From: Channallabes apus
Lineage: Eukaryota > Chordata > Actinopteri > Siluriformes > Clariidae
DNA length: 64,000 nt
Assembly (NCBI GenBank): GCA_030522415.1
Contig: CM060130.1
Coordinates: forward strand, 23,573,965 to 23,637,964
Reading direction: 5' to 3'
Part shown: positions 9,770 through 21,411 of the stretch, piece after piece
Position numbering within the stretch: the first letter of the stretch is position 1
Layout of the letters: each line of letters opens with the position of its first letter
Translations under genes and position numbers: made by a program
Notes under the pieces: generated by a model
What the model saw: the letters and a program-made list of their open reading frames with translations, nothing else
What the model was told of the DNA's origin: nothing
Databases searched by the model: none

Positions 9770-11990
9770 TGTTTAAGATCCCATATGGTCAAAACTGAAA
9801 TTTCATGGCTTTTTTCATGGTAACTGAGGTCTAGGGGCTATGTAACTACCATATAAGTTTCAAAACAGTCAATCCACAGTAGAATGCAGACAGCCTGCAT
9901 AAAGTAGCTCTGCCTTTTCACGAGCTGCTGTGACATCCAATCTACTCAGTCACCGCTTTCAGTCACCATCAACCACAATCTCACCCTTCTTTTGCCAAAA
10001 CTTCACGTCCATGTCATTGCTGAACAACAATAACATGAAAACAAGTCGAAAAAACGCTGTTCAGTCGATAGATGTCGAAACTACATCATTACACAGGCTT
10101 CCGAACAACATTAATATAAAAGACCAGTGGCACGTCAGCTTCAGCATCTTTCACACAGCCATTCCATTAAACTTAAAAAATTTACATTTAAAATTTTATT
10201 TAGTTAATAGAAGTTAATTGATTAAGAAAATCTATTTATGACATTATTTTTGACAGCATTATGATTATTTATTAAAACTTCAGACAACAACAATTAGTGC
10301 CACGAGGTTATTTGCAACACTATATGTTCTACAAAATAGAGGACTACACACCTTACAGCACAATATAATGTGGCTTTAGAAGAGGAAAGGTAGGATTAAG
10401 AAGTGAGCAAGTGATGAATTAGTATTATAGGTCCCAAGCAGATACAGTAACAATAATGGGTGCCCTACCTTATGCAGTCTCCATTGATGGCTAATAAAGA
10501 TTGATACAAGTAGGCTATGGTTAAAGTGGTGAACTTATAAAGTCTTAAATGTTTTGTTTTCCCTTCTCAACGCATTATGCATTTACTCACCAATAATGGC
10601 TACCTTTTTAATTTGGTCAAGTCACCAAGTCGAAGGAGCCCAGCAGCAGATTCCGTACCATGGCAGTAGCAGAGGTGGCAAGGCGGGCTGCTCTCCACGC
10701 TTCTGCCTGGCAAAACACCCCAGAGCCCTTTATAACTTCAATCTGAAAAATTATTTCACATCACAATATTAATTTATTGGCAACTTTTAGAAACTTTTCA
10801 TGTTTCATACTGATTCTTATGTTTAGCTTCCCAATAGTTAATAGGATTTTATGTATAAATGCAGATTAATGATAAAGATACATGCAGGGTAAAACTGCAA
10901 CAGGAACAGTACAAAATAAAAACTGAAAAAAGACGGACATTCAGAGTAAAACAGTGCAAGATAAAAAAAAAAAACCTGTACAAAACATAGAAGCAAGGTA
11001 AGCATTGGTGGGAGCAATGTCCAAGCAGTGTAGAGAAATATTTCCGTACGACTTCATTGTTTTGTGCTGTGTAGTATAGTATTGTAATAGCTGATCAGAG
11101 TGATCAACTCCCCATGTGCTGGTTGTACGCAGTCACAGTACATGGAAATGTCCTACATAAGGCAGTATTTTAGCCACCTGGAACTTGCTTGTTTGTGCTA
11201 AATAACATTACCGATAGCAGTGTTATAAGCTAACCAAAATGGAGCCAAATACACATTAGCAACCATAATCTAAAGCTATCCAAAACAAGGTGAATATAAA
11301 CATCTGTAAACTCCATAAGGCATTAGCTTAGCCACCGGGAAATATCATGTTTGTGCTACATGAGGCAGCATGTTAGCATGATTTACCTAAACTATATAAA
11401 TGGCATTGAAAGCCAATGTGTCACACAAGCTGACAAGAGCTAGCTGTAGTGAGGAAAATATTTACTAATATTAGTTTAATATTATCAGAATAAGAGTTAT
11501 ATAAGACTTAATAACTTACCCAGTGTAGCATGGGTCTATTCTCTGTTCAAAATGCTCCAGTTCGTCATCGGAGTCACACAGTCTTCTTCTGAGGTAAATG
11601 TAAACTCAGAACAACTTTCCAGAACATTCTGAAGAGTTACCTTGGATGTGTAAGCGCGTGCCATCTTCCAAAACGTGCAGAAAACTCACTGAATCGGAGT
11701 ATTTTCAAGCCTGTCTCTCTCTGTTCGTTTTTCATGCCGGTGTCCGGGGGCGTGGTCTAGTATGTAAATTACCCGGACTGATTTCCGTGTGATTGGCGCG
11801 TGGGCGTGTCCTGCCTCGGGTCATTAGCATATAAGTGTGACAGAAATTCTGTGCCTCTCCTTGGTTTATATGGATTACATAAACTGAGAATATTTGTTTT
11901 CAATGTGACTTGCATCATTTAAAAGTAGACACTTTAAGCTTTATATAGATATATTTCTCATTTCAGTTAATTTTAGTGACGTGTTTCAAA
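9770..11990 (-). mobile_element. Degenerate DNA transposon of the TTAA-target type, likely
   Basis: A TTAA at about 9774 precedes a segment with TTTCATGG and CAGCTCGTGAAAAGG-like words (minus strand). At the other side a promoter-like GC-richer region (about 11680-11860), a first exon and a TTAA (about 11967) follow. The interior (10.2-11.5 kb) has only short decayed frames and an imperfect internal repeat (GCCACCTGG/GCCACCGGG near 11175 and 11330). TTAA flanks are typical of piggyBac and Kolobok elements, but the body is too decayed to choose between them. The boundaries are approximate. Confidence 0.4.
11520..11664 (-). pseudogene. First-exon remnant, probable transposase
   Basis: On the minus strand an ATG at 11664 opens MARAYTSKVTLQNVLES. 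After an acidic SEEDC stretch, a shift of frame near 11575 gives DSDDELEHFEQRIDPCYTG up to a good donor (GTAAGT at 11519-11514). An acidic serine-rich N-terminus followed by an intron is common in TTAA-type transposase genes. The frame break and missing downstream exons mark it as dead. The family assignment is inferred from style only. Confidence 0.35.
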
Positions 11991-11999
11991 AAGATTTTC

Positions 12000-12660
12000 A
12001 CGGAGACTGAGGTTTCATATATGTGCATATATCCTCATATACTGTATATGGGCAATTAGGATTAGTTTTTTGCATTTTTTTTTGTTAGTTCTTAGTTATT
12101 GCCTTGATAATAGAAAATATGAGCTAGGCATCATGTATGACAGTTGCCAAAGTGAGATATGAGCTAAAATGACCAGATCCTGCCATAGGAGACATATCTT
12201 GTATGTACATATAGGGCTTATATGTGGATATAAAGAAGCAATACAGGAGACCTATATGGCCTGTATATGCACATATATGCACCTCAATGTTGCCTACATG
12301 TGGCATATATACGCATATATGCAGCATATATATTATCAGGTTTCATATATTCATATATATATATAGGTTTCATATATGCGCATATATCCTCATATTTACA
12401 TTTACATTTAGGCATTTGGCAGACGCTCTTATCCAGAGCGACTTACATTTTTATCTCATTATACATCTGAGCAGTTGAGGGTTAAGGGCCTTGCTCAAGG
12501 GCCCAACAGTGGCAACTTGGTGGTTGTGGGGTTTGAACCTGGGATCTTCCGAACCATAGTCCAATGCCTTAACCACTGAGCTACCCCTGGCCCCATATAG
12601 ATGCGGTTATATGCGCATATATACTGCATAGAAGTATGTGCTCTCATGTATAGAAGCACA
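12000..12660. repeat. ATATGCATAT-rich palindromic repeats around a SINE
   Basis: Multiple near-palindromic words (CATATATGTGCATATAT near 12017, CATATATGCGCATATAT near 12371, TATATGCGCATATAT near 12609) make an AT-rich repeat array. The phrase AGGTTTCATATAT occurs at about 12013, 12340 and 12365. The SINE at 12393-12594 inserted into this array. Confidence 0.6.
12393..12594 (-). mobile_element. tRNA-derived SINE (V-SINE-like), minus strand
   Basis: Read on the minus strand, the unit opens with a tRNA-like head. It has an A box (TAGCTCAGTGG, about 12572-12582) and a B box (GGTTCAAACCC, about 12527-12537), the RNA polymerase III promoter. A central region holds AAGTCGCTCTGGATAAGAGC and GTCTGCCAAATG. 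It ends in an ATGTAAATGTAAAT-type tail. This head, core and tail order is that of fish SINEs with a conserved central domain. Direct repeats are unclear because the flanks are low-complexity ATAT sequence. Confidence 0.8.
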
Positions 12661-12897
12661 TGTTGTCCTTCACCTGCCATGATTGGTGTCTGTCATGTGA
12701 CAGGGCAAAGATCACTCATGGGTGGGGCTTCCAATAAGACAAATGTTTAATTCTAGATCAACATGTGTAATTGCTGTTTAAAAAACTATTTGTGTTGTGG
12801 AATTTAAATTTGTTTCACATAAAGGCTTAGGCTTATCTGATTTAATCATTATTGTCCTACAGTCCACCACCAGAGAACAACATAATCACCACAATGA

Positions 12898-14212
12898 AGT
12901 AAGTAAGTGATTCTGTATAAAATGATTTATTATTAATTTTCAGTGGGTGGAGAATCGTCTAGTCCACATTCTCCAGTGTCGGTTCCTGTACTGAGGCTGG
13001 TGCTGCTGGGGAGGACGGGGTCTGGGAAGAGTGCAGCAGGAAACACCATCCTGAGCAGAGAGGAGAGGAACCAGGCTGCTACATCTACAGCTACATCTAC
13101 ATCCACCCAGCAGAGTGAGAGCACACAGGGGGAGGTGGCTGGGAGGAAGGTGACTGTGGTGGACACTCCTGACTGGTTCTCTCCTGGACTCTCTCTGGAG
13201 AAACTGAGGCACGACGTGGGACTCTGTGTCCATCTGTCTGCTCCAGGACCCCACGCCATCCTCCTGGTCATATCTGTAAAGCAGCCTACAGGAGAGGAGA
13301 GAGGGATGCTGGAGAAAATGGAGGAGATTTTTGGAGAGAGATGTTGGAGAAACACCATGATCATATTCAGTGTTACTGATGAACTTCAGAAGAAGAACAT
13401 TGAGGAGTTTATCCAATCAGGAGACCAAGAGGTTCAGAGACTTGTAGAGAAATGTGGGAACAGGTTTCACTGTCTCAACATTAAGGAGAGTGGAGATGGT
13501 TGTCAGGTCACAGAGCTGCTGGAGAAGATAGAGAAGATGGTGGAAGGAAGCAGAGTGAAATTCTACAGCACTGAGATCTACCTGGAGACAGAATCTCAGA
13601 TTAGAGCGATGGAGACTAAGATCCTAAAGGAAAGAGAGGGGAAAAGGTTGAGAGTGGAGATGGAAGTGAAGGGAAAAACTAGATAAGGAGGTGCAGGACT
13701 CTCTGAGAAAAATGGAAGGAATAATCCAGGAGCATGAAGGGGACATCAGACAACTGAATGACCGAACAACTGAACTGGAGAGAAAGATGAAAGAAGAGAG
13801 AGATGAAGAGAAAAAGAGAGAACTTGAGAGGGAGTTAAAACGAGAGGTAGAGCGAAGGACAGAAATGGAAAAAAAGCACCAACAGGAGATGGAGGAGATC
13901 AGGGAGGTGTATGAAGGAGAGGTCAGGATGGAGACAGAGAGAAACCTCATGAAGATCATCCTGCCTGAACTCCAGAGAAACATTTTGGCCTCAAAAACAA
14001 AGATGCAGGAAGAGTTCAGCAGACAGATGGAGGAGAAGAACAGAGAGCTGGAGACTCTTAAACAGAAACATTCAGATCTCACAGAGACTCACAATGTGCT
14101 TGAAGAGGTTTATGAGAAAACTGTGACAAGCAGCTCAGAGTCAGAGAGAGCAGCTGTAACAGGAGAGGCATCGAAGGGAATTTCTGAGAAATTTAAAGAA
14201 TTCTTTCACTGA
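12898..14212 (+). pseudogene. AIG1/GIMAP-family GTPase gene, one frameshift
   Basis: GIMAP proteins are septin-related GTPases of vertebrate lymphoid and other cells that bind GTP on internal membranes. The main exon (from 12944) encodes the AIG1 G domain: P-loop GRTGSGKSAAGNTIL at about residues 24-38, switch region DTPDWF where DTPG is usual, and the GIMAP-type VTDEL loop in place of the guanine-specificity motif. A long charged coiled coil then runs to 14212, as in fish GIMAPs. The frame breaks in a run of five A at 13674-13678 (stop at 13684-13686); one A fewer would join it to the second frame. So it is either a recent pseudogene or an assembly or sequencing slip. The start codon appears split by an intron: A12898, donor GTAAGT, acceptor TTTTCAG, then TG12944. 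Intact length would be about 420 residues. Confidence 0.88.
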
Positions 14213-14690
14213 ATAACAGAGTTCATAAAGCCGCAGACACTCAACCAGACAGAGACTAATGTCCTATTCTCACGGGACTAGTATTACCTGGAGACCTCGT
14301 GTGATTTGTAATAATTGTGGAGGTTGTCTGTGATCTTAGTCATGTGTGAATCGGCCATGTCTGTAATTTGTAAAGTAAAAATTCCTCCGCAAATGATCTG
14401 CCATATTTCAGTGAACACTGAGGTCCTGTGATAATATTAGTCCTGTGTCAATCAGCATGTCTGTGATATGACCAGGACTTGGTGAAGATTTCTATCAATT
14501 TTTCAAGGTTTTTGTTTCCCGCGCGCCTTTTTATCCGTCTTCCGTGAAGAATTGAGACTGCGTTGGAGTGTTTTGAGAATATTTTCTCATATCACTACAG
14601 TATACCATACAACAATACAACAGGCCAGATAACTATATTTGTTTCATCTCACCGCACATTCATACATTTTCTCTCTGTCTCACACACAGT

Positions 14691-14733
<43 letters not shown>

Positions 14734-15040
14734 GACCTCCTTTTTTCATTGTAACACACTTTCCAGGATATTTTCCTGTATATTCAGGAGATAAGTCAGT
14801 AAATTTGAGTAAAATCACAGGCTTCGCTTATCCAGTGCGAATGCGCCACATGAAATGTAGATGTGGGGGAGTAATTTCTAAATCACACGGGGTTCCCAAA
14901 TGACACTAATCCCGTGTGAACATAAGTGTGCAATCCATGCACAGTATATAACTTATGTAAAAACACACACACACACACACTAGGATAAGGTACCTCTCAA
15001 TGAGTTCCTGTTATCATGAAGCTCCTCCCTACTGATTCAG
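14213..15040. other. GIMAP 3' flank with (CA)n tracts
   Basis: Contains (CA)17 at 14694-14727 and a shorter (CA)n at about 14962-14980. Near 14277, 14409-14450 and 14897, the words CTAGTATTAC, CCTGTG and CCCGTGTGAAC recur, suggesting an old repeat. No gene seen. Confidence 0.45.
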
Positions 15041-15262
15041 CTTCCTCTCCTCCTGCTCCTCCTCATTCTGCCCTTCACTCCGGCCCTCATCATCGATTAC
15101 ACTTCACTCCTGCTCTCCTCTATGACTCTACACCTGATCTTCTACACCTGTCTGATGAAGCTGCACAATGAAGAGGAGGTGACTGCAGCAGTGTCTTACG
15201 CTGTCAGCAGACAAATAAATGGGTCCCTGTCTCTCCGTTTATTTATTTTTATTAATCATTAA
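15041..15262 (+). CDS. Hydrophobic terminal-exon-like ORF, two membrane segments
   Basis: I do not recognise the family. After a splice-acceptor-like CTACTGATTCAG, an open frame of 73 codons runs to TAA at 15260-15262. It begins LPLLLLLLILPFTPALII, a membrane-spanning segment, and continues through a second hydrophobic stretch (LLLSSMTLHLIFYTCLM). A charged tail (KLHNEEEV) then continues to the stop. A near-identical copy lies at 49089-49204 beside an inverted GIMAP fragment, so the exon travelled with the GIMAP locus. The copy keeps both the acceptor context GATTCAG and the hydrophobic frame despite base changes, which suggests a real exon. It could be the membrane exon of the GIMAP transcript or of a neighbouring receptor. 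Confidence 0.4.
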   Translation, partial: LPLLLLLLILPFTPALIIDYTSLLLSSMTLHLIFYTCLMKLHNEEEVTAAVSYAVSRQINGSLSLRLFIFINH

Positions 15263-17096
15263 ATATAATAATAATAATAATAATTTATATCAGCGCCAAA
15301 TTGCATTAATTAGCTAAAACTGTTTTTACATTACAAAAACTCTGTTGTGCTACATCCTCAAAACACTAGTTGCTGCTATAATTTTTATTATAACATCTAG
15401 AATCACAATCACCAACAATTTTCTTTTTTTTTTTTTTTTAATCATGGCCGGTCATACAAGCATTTCACTGCATATCATACTGTGTATGACTGTCTATGAA
15501 TGTACGTGACGAATAAATTTTTTTTATTTGATTTCTAACAAAGCAAAAAGTGTCAGAGAACCTACTGATTTTTACTGTAAGTGCAGATCGCTTGATGGTT
15601 TTACAGATGTTTTCTGTCTTTTATTGGTTTGTTTGTTTGTTTGCCTGTTTTTGTGTTTGTATGTTTTCATTAAAAACGTAAAAATTATATTTTGGTGGGA
15701 CGGTCTGAGCAATTCTGTAAATCCATATTCGACATAATTTGAATGTATTTCGCATCACTGATCAACACTGCCATGTTGTAGCCATATACTGTATGGTTTT
15801 CATGTGCTACGATCTCAGTAAAACTAGACATTTTGTTCCTGTTTTGTACAATTTCTTCATGAAATCATCCTTCATTTTTACATGATCATTGTTTTCAAAA
15901 CCGTTTTTTATCTCTTATAACTAAATGGTGCTTTTATTGTCCAAATGTAGCTTCATTTAAGATTCTTATTTAACAAATTTGTTTTAGCCATCATGAAAGA
16001 CAACTGATGAAGATTAAATATATAAATTTAAATGATCTGCTAAAGAAGAAATAGAGAGAGGAATTGAGCACTGAGTTCTACATTACACTACATCATGGCT
16101 GGGTTTGTAAATCTCGTGGCCCTCGGCTATTAGACTCTGAGGCCCTTATTGGGACTCTGTTACTGATTAACAACAGGGTAAGATAAGTGTGTCTTTATCT
16201 CTGTAGTAATATGATGTTCTGGTGTTTCTTATGGTAATGAATCAGTGGGTGTTATGTTGGGTTCTGAATCCTCAAAGTAAAGGATCAGTAATAAACAGTA
16301 GCACAGCACTCCTCAGGAATCATTTATTATACATATAACAGGTTTGTGTTCCACATGCAGTTTGAGGAAAAATGTCTTTCCTCAGCATCAGTAGTGTTAC
16401 TTCCAGGTACAGATTAACCATGTAACAATCAAGCACAATAATGTATCTAATAAGGGAACTCACAGGCCACATGGCAAGAATGAGCCTGAAACCAGAGACA
16501 AAGTACAAAAGACACATTACAAGGTGCTGGATCATCCAGATGGTTTCAGAAATAGAAGGAAAAAAATATATCCTTAGCAAAATTGATTTCTGTTTTCATT
16601 TTATAAATAAAAATTATCGAGAGCTATATTTGTATAATCACATGATGATTACAAAAAGAAAGGCATATGAAATATATGTGATTTTTTTTAAGCATTTAAA
16701 AATTAAAAGAAAAATATACATTCATATCATTCAGGGAGAAGAGACGTGACCTCCTCCTGAATGATCATTTTGTTATTAGCCGGCGATCTTCCTGCAGATC
16801 CATCAGGTAATCTGTTGGTCTATCAAAACAGCCCAGCCACACATTTTTCATCTTTAATGTGAATACAGAGAGGCATAAGGCTTGTTATGAAATTGTCCTA
16901 CAAATGGCAAGTCTTGTCATGATACACATTTAAACGTGAATTTCCTCGGCACTCCACATTTCTCCGCGGTTTGATTTCATCGCGAGTCGCTTGAAAAATT
17001 TAATGGAGTCAACAGGAAGTGAAAAGAATTTTACCCATAACCCCGTATCTCTTATAGCCAAAGTACATTAAACTATACCATTTCGTCAGATTTGGT
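15263..17096. other. Spacer with LINE-type 3' tail fragment
   Basis: A T-run lies at 15423-15440. At about 15446-15535 the sequence reads like a fish retrotransposon 3' end (ATTTCACTGCATATCATACTG then GACGAATAAATTT). Nothing coding was supported from 15.5 to 17.1 kb; open frames at 16320-16749 lack any domain and are AT-driven. Confidence 0.4.
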
Positions 17097-17304
17097 TTGG
17101 TTGCTTTCACACCAGACGAACCATACCAAAGTAGAGCGGATAAAGCGGTCCGAGACCACACCCCGTCAGGCAGGTCTCGGATCGATTGATTTGGTGCTCA
17201 CCAAAGTACCGAGATTGCATTCACATCAACGCAAACGAACCGAACCAAGGGACCAAACACGTTTGGTGCGCACCAAATGCTGGAGGTGTGAAAGCACCCT
17301 AAGA
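17097..17304. mobile_element. MITE with TGCTTTCACACC ends
   Basis: TGCTTTCACACC at 17101-17112 is matched inverted by GGTGTGAAAGCA at about 17285-17296, with TTTGGT/ACCAAA words inside each arm. The right end reads CACCCTAA, typical of a widespread fish MITE; the left outer bases have diverged. No coding content. Confidence 0.65.
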
Positions 17305-18201
17305 CGCCACTGTGTTACACCCCAGCACACAACATAGTGTTGTCTAATACTATAATAAGAATCATAATTAATTTTATAAAACATTATGAAAAAACTTATA
17401 TTTTTCATACAGTATGCTCAATCAGGTTTATAAGTGTCAAAATGTAATCAAAACTTTAATGCAATTCATGAATTCATATTAAAAAAAAAATACAAATTAT
17501 TAAAGCAAATACATTATTTCAAATAATTCTAGTTTTTTTACAACATGGTCATGTAGGCCTGAAATGTTACAACAGTTGCCAAATATACAGTTTATCTCAC
17601 TGGTGGAAGCCTTTAAACATATCAGTTCTCTGAGAAACTTGAGTTGGTTTATCAGGTCCTTGAAGAACATTTCCCATCTTGGTCTGAATCTACAGTATTT
17701 TGGGTGATAACAAAACACAATCTGAGGTTCCTCAAGGAACCCATTATTGCTCCTGCTGCACCTCCTCCTACTCCTACTACTACTCCTACAAAAAGATAAC
17801 ACCGAAACAAATATAGTTCATGACAATAGTCATGTTTATGTCAGCGGGTTCTTCTGCAAACAGATCCTCACCGTCAAGCTGGAAACATAATGCAACATTC
17901 TTCTAATGGGTTTCCTGTGATCACTATTGTCAGTGTGGAGTCCCATGCAGAATATATAAATAAATAAATAATAATAAGAAGAAAGATATTGAACTTTTGA
18001 GTTAATTACATAAAAAAAACACAATATCTACTCTCAATTTGCAAAAACAAAATAAAGAAACAATGCAGAATATTCATTATACATTTAACTCAGTATTGCG
18101 TTACCTCATCAATCACATACCATGCTTTGGTTTCCTCATGGAGTAGGTGGCACAAGATGAGGTCATGAAGGCTTATGAATGCATGGAATAAAGAAGTAAC
18201 T
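17305..18201. other. Spacer, nothing recognised
   Basis: AT-rich with short A and TAAA runs (for example 17955-17975). No domain or repeat family could be supported. Confidence 0.4.
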
Positions 18202-18254
18202 TGCATTTACATTTAGGCATTTGGCAGACGCTCTTATCCACAGCGACTTACAAA
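18202..18254 (-). mobile_element. SINE 3' fragment (V-SINE-like)
   Basis: TTTACATTTAGGCATTTGGC and the following GCGACTTAC block match the tail and core of the SINE at 12393-12594. The tRNA-like head is absent, so only the 3' part remains. Confidence 0.75.
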
Positions 18255-18367
18255 AAACTTTAGATTACACTAGTGATTTATGGGGCATCAGCATGTGAAG
18301 CTATTTCAAACTAGCGAGGTGGACAACAATAATGTGGGATTGTCAGCTCTATTTCTTATCTCATGTA

Positions 18368-18736
18368 CATCGGTCAGCCATAACATTATGACCATGGAGA
18401 GTTGAAGTGAATAACATTGATTATCTCGCTACAATGGCACCAGAAAGTGGGTGAGATTTATTAGACAGAAAGTGAATATTATCTCCGATGTTGATGAGTT
18501 TAAAGCGGGAAAAAAAAATAGGCAAGTGTAACGATATGCAAAGGACCAAATGTCTATGTGACTGGGTCAGAGAACAGACAGACCAGAAGTGGTCCATGGA
18601 TGTAAAACTGGTGAACTGGTGACAGGGTCATGGGCAGGCGAGGCTCACTGATGTACATGTGGAGTGAAGGCTGGCCCGTGGAGTCTGATCCAATAGAACA
18701 GTTACTGTAACTCAAACTGCTGAAAAAGTAAAAAAA
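18368..18736 (+). mobile_element. Truncated Tc1 element, left end plus transposase start
   Basis: It opens with GGTCAGCCATAACATTATGA, the terminal repeat of a third Tc1 family. It then carries decayed transposase N-terminal sequence (around 18560-18735, including a GGTGACAGGGTCATGGGC block), stopping at about CTCAAACTGCTGAA. The catalytic domain and right terminal repeat are missing. Confidence 0.78.
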
Positions 18737-20561
18737 AAAGAAAAGAAAGGATTTTAAGCATTTTGCACAGCTGTTTCTGTCAAGACTTAAAGTATTGCTC
18801 ATTTTAGAAAATAGATGACATCTAACATTTGGGGCGTCACAAGAAGATGACACTGGGTGGTCCAAATAAATCTTTATTAGATATTCTACATCTACAGTTA
18901 AGTACAGTTAAATATTTGATTGCAGGCATAATTCTTTCCGGATGTGTGCTTGTAACCCAAAGCACTATAAGGAAAGGTGGACACTCTGATGATTCTTTCC
19001 ATAACCCAAAAATATTCATATATATATATATAAAAATAAGACAAAATGTCCTGACTTTTGTACAGTTGCAGTTACAGAGGAGGAGGAAGAGGTCTACTGT
19101 GTAGGACGACTACACACACACAACCACACACACACACACACACACACTAACGGAATCACTGCTCTCTGACAGAGTCGTTATTGTTGGGAGGAAAATCAGA
19201 CCATGTAAAAAACACCTCGTTCATATCTTGGTATTGTGTGTATGGTGTAGAAGTGTGTATGGTGTAGAAGTGTGTATGGTGTAGAAGTGTGTATGGTGTA
19301 GAAGTGTGTATGGTATAAGTGTGTATGGTGTAGAAGTGTGTATGGTTTTCTCACTTCTTGTTTGTTATGTAGCTGAGGGACTCCCGGGACAGGTGGTGTG
19401 GTATGGGGCACGGTCTGATCAGCATTAGACAATTTTCAAAGACAATAAGTAGCAATAAGACTCTTACAATATACAACAACACAGAGACGGACTGGTACCT
19501 GGTTGGGGAAAGGAACAGCCTACAGAGATATTTAGAAAGTAACAGGAACAATGGAAGAAACAGTAGACACAATGTCAAATTAATGGAGAAAAAGGAAAGC
19601 TCTCTATATATTTTTAAAGAACCTCTATGTGCATTAACAAAGAGCAGAAAGAAAGGATAAAGGTTATAAGATTATAACTGAGGATAATAGATTATTTTGA
19701 ACAGGAAGGACGGCATATTGTAGGGAAAAGAAACAGTGAATCAGGAGTCAGGAGCAACTAATAAACTGAGCAACTAATAGAACAGTTACTAAAGTAAAGG
19801 AAGGAAGAAATTAGAGAACTAACAAAAAATTAATTGGTGAACAAATAATAGAGCGAATGAGAGGAATAATATTAGAAGCACAGAGAAGTTAAAAGGAGAA
19901 TATTATATGAATAGAGAAGGAAAAAATGAAATAAGTAAATGAAAGATAAGAGAACAGGGAGAAGAAGAGAAGAATCACGCCACCACCAGAGCTGCATGAA
20001 GAGGCGTCACAGCCTCCAACCTAAAACACTGACCAAGCTCAAGACCCCAGCGAGATACAGATCATGATGGGAGTGACAGCGATTTCAGAAGAGTGAAGTA
20101 ACATGGAACTACAGTATGCGTCCACAGAACATTGAGGGGGCGGGAAAAGATCCAGAGGAGCAGAACCTGGAACATGCTGGCCATAGGAGCACTGAAACCG
20201 CACACACTGCATGACACCAAGTGTAATAGGTGTCACAAAAAAAAAACAGAGACTATGAGGGGCAAGAAACGGACATAAAAATCAAAGGCATAGTAATAGT
20301 TCTACAGGTGGTCGTGGCAATAGCACAGTGACCAAACAGGACTGGCATCAGGTGGAGGGTTCAATGCCCCATGTGTCTCTCTGATGGTTGCAGAATAATT
20401 TTGAACCAAATTGCTAGAAAAGATGGTTAGGGAAGCTAAGTAGATTAAAAGTGTGGAAATGAACACATTACTTACATTTATTACCTGACCAAAACTTTTG
20501 CATAATGTTGTAAATGTAGAAATACACACCCAAGTAGCAAGGCATGCAGATATCACTAGTA
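18737..20561. other. Spacer with microsatellites
   Basis: Contains a short TA tract (19019-19033), a CA tract (19112-19148) and the minisatellite listed separately. From 19.4 to 20.56 kb it is A-rich intergenic sequence with no supported gene. Confidence 0.4.
19233..19346. repeat. 17-bp minisatellite
   Basis: Tandem copies of GTGTGTATGGTGTAGAA, about six to seven units, one slightly shortened (GTATGGTATAA). Open frames across it are by-products of the repeat. Confidence 0.93.
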
Positions 20562-21411
20562 CATATTGTTACGTCTCCCTAATTTTGGCATCTAGGGTTA
20601 CAGGAGGTAACAGTAATTTTTAGAATAAGAGAAATAAAAATATATAAAATGCAGTAAATGACTCTACTCTGTTTTGAAAAATGTGGGTGCGTGTGTGGCA
20701 CAAAGTACAGACAAAAAGCCGTGTGATTCAAAAGGTTAGTTTTAGTTGTTCACGATTGCAAGAAACATTGTATAACTATTTACATATGTACAAAAAAAAG
20801 AAACAACCAAGGTGAGGGACAAGAGCGGTGCTAAAAGAAAAGAACATAGCAAAACATAAATCCGCTATCTGACCCCCCCCCACCAAACCAAGATTAAACT
20901 ACACAAAAGAAAAAGAGAAAACCAACATCTTCGGCATACGCCACTAACTACTCTGACTTCACAAACATAAATACAAAGGTCGGCATCCGCTCACTGACTA
21001 GTGTGTCTAGACAGACTTACCCTGCGTGGTGTAAAATGTAAGTCACGTGACGTGCTGAACTGGTCCCTTCACTATATAGGCCCCGGAGTGAGGCTTATAT
21101 GTATAAACAAGAATCGAACCCGAATGTGAACACATCCGAATAATCAAGTGAGGGAAAATCTCTGTCTATGAGAATATTTAAAACACACATTGAGCAAAAT
21201 CCGACAGAAAACAAGACAAGAGCAAGAAACAACAAGCAAACATAGAAGAGCAAACAGGTGACAAGCCAACGCTCGTGCCGAACTCTTCTTCTTCTTCTTC
21301 TTTGGAGTTTAACGGCGGCTTGCATCCGTAAGTGTTGCACTACCGCCACCTTCTGGTTGATTCTCCTTTAGTTGTTTCTTCACTCTATTTCCAGATTATT
21401 TTCTCCACTTC

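Noticed and set aside
12169..12478. Overlapping ORFs rich in I, Y, H
   Set aside because: Produced by ATATGCATAT repeats and the SINE, with no domain.
12527..12594. tRNA-like A and B boxes
   Set aside because: Part of a SINE head with a SINE core and tail, and no intact cloverleaf; not a tRNA gene. The same applies at 50206-50280.
13624..14082. 152-codon minus-strand frame opposite the GIMAP tail
   Set aside because: Shadow of a purine-rich coiled-coil coding strand.
16320..16749. Opposed 86- and 102-codon frames
   Set aside because: AT-rich, no domain, no splice or repeat support.
19196..19432. Minus-strand frame with HTH/FYT repeats
   Set aside because: Translation of the 17-bp minisatellite.
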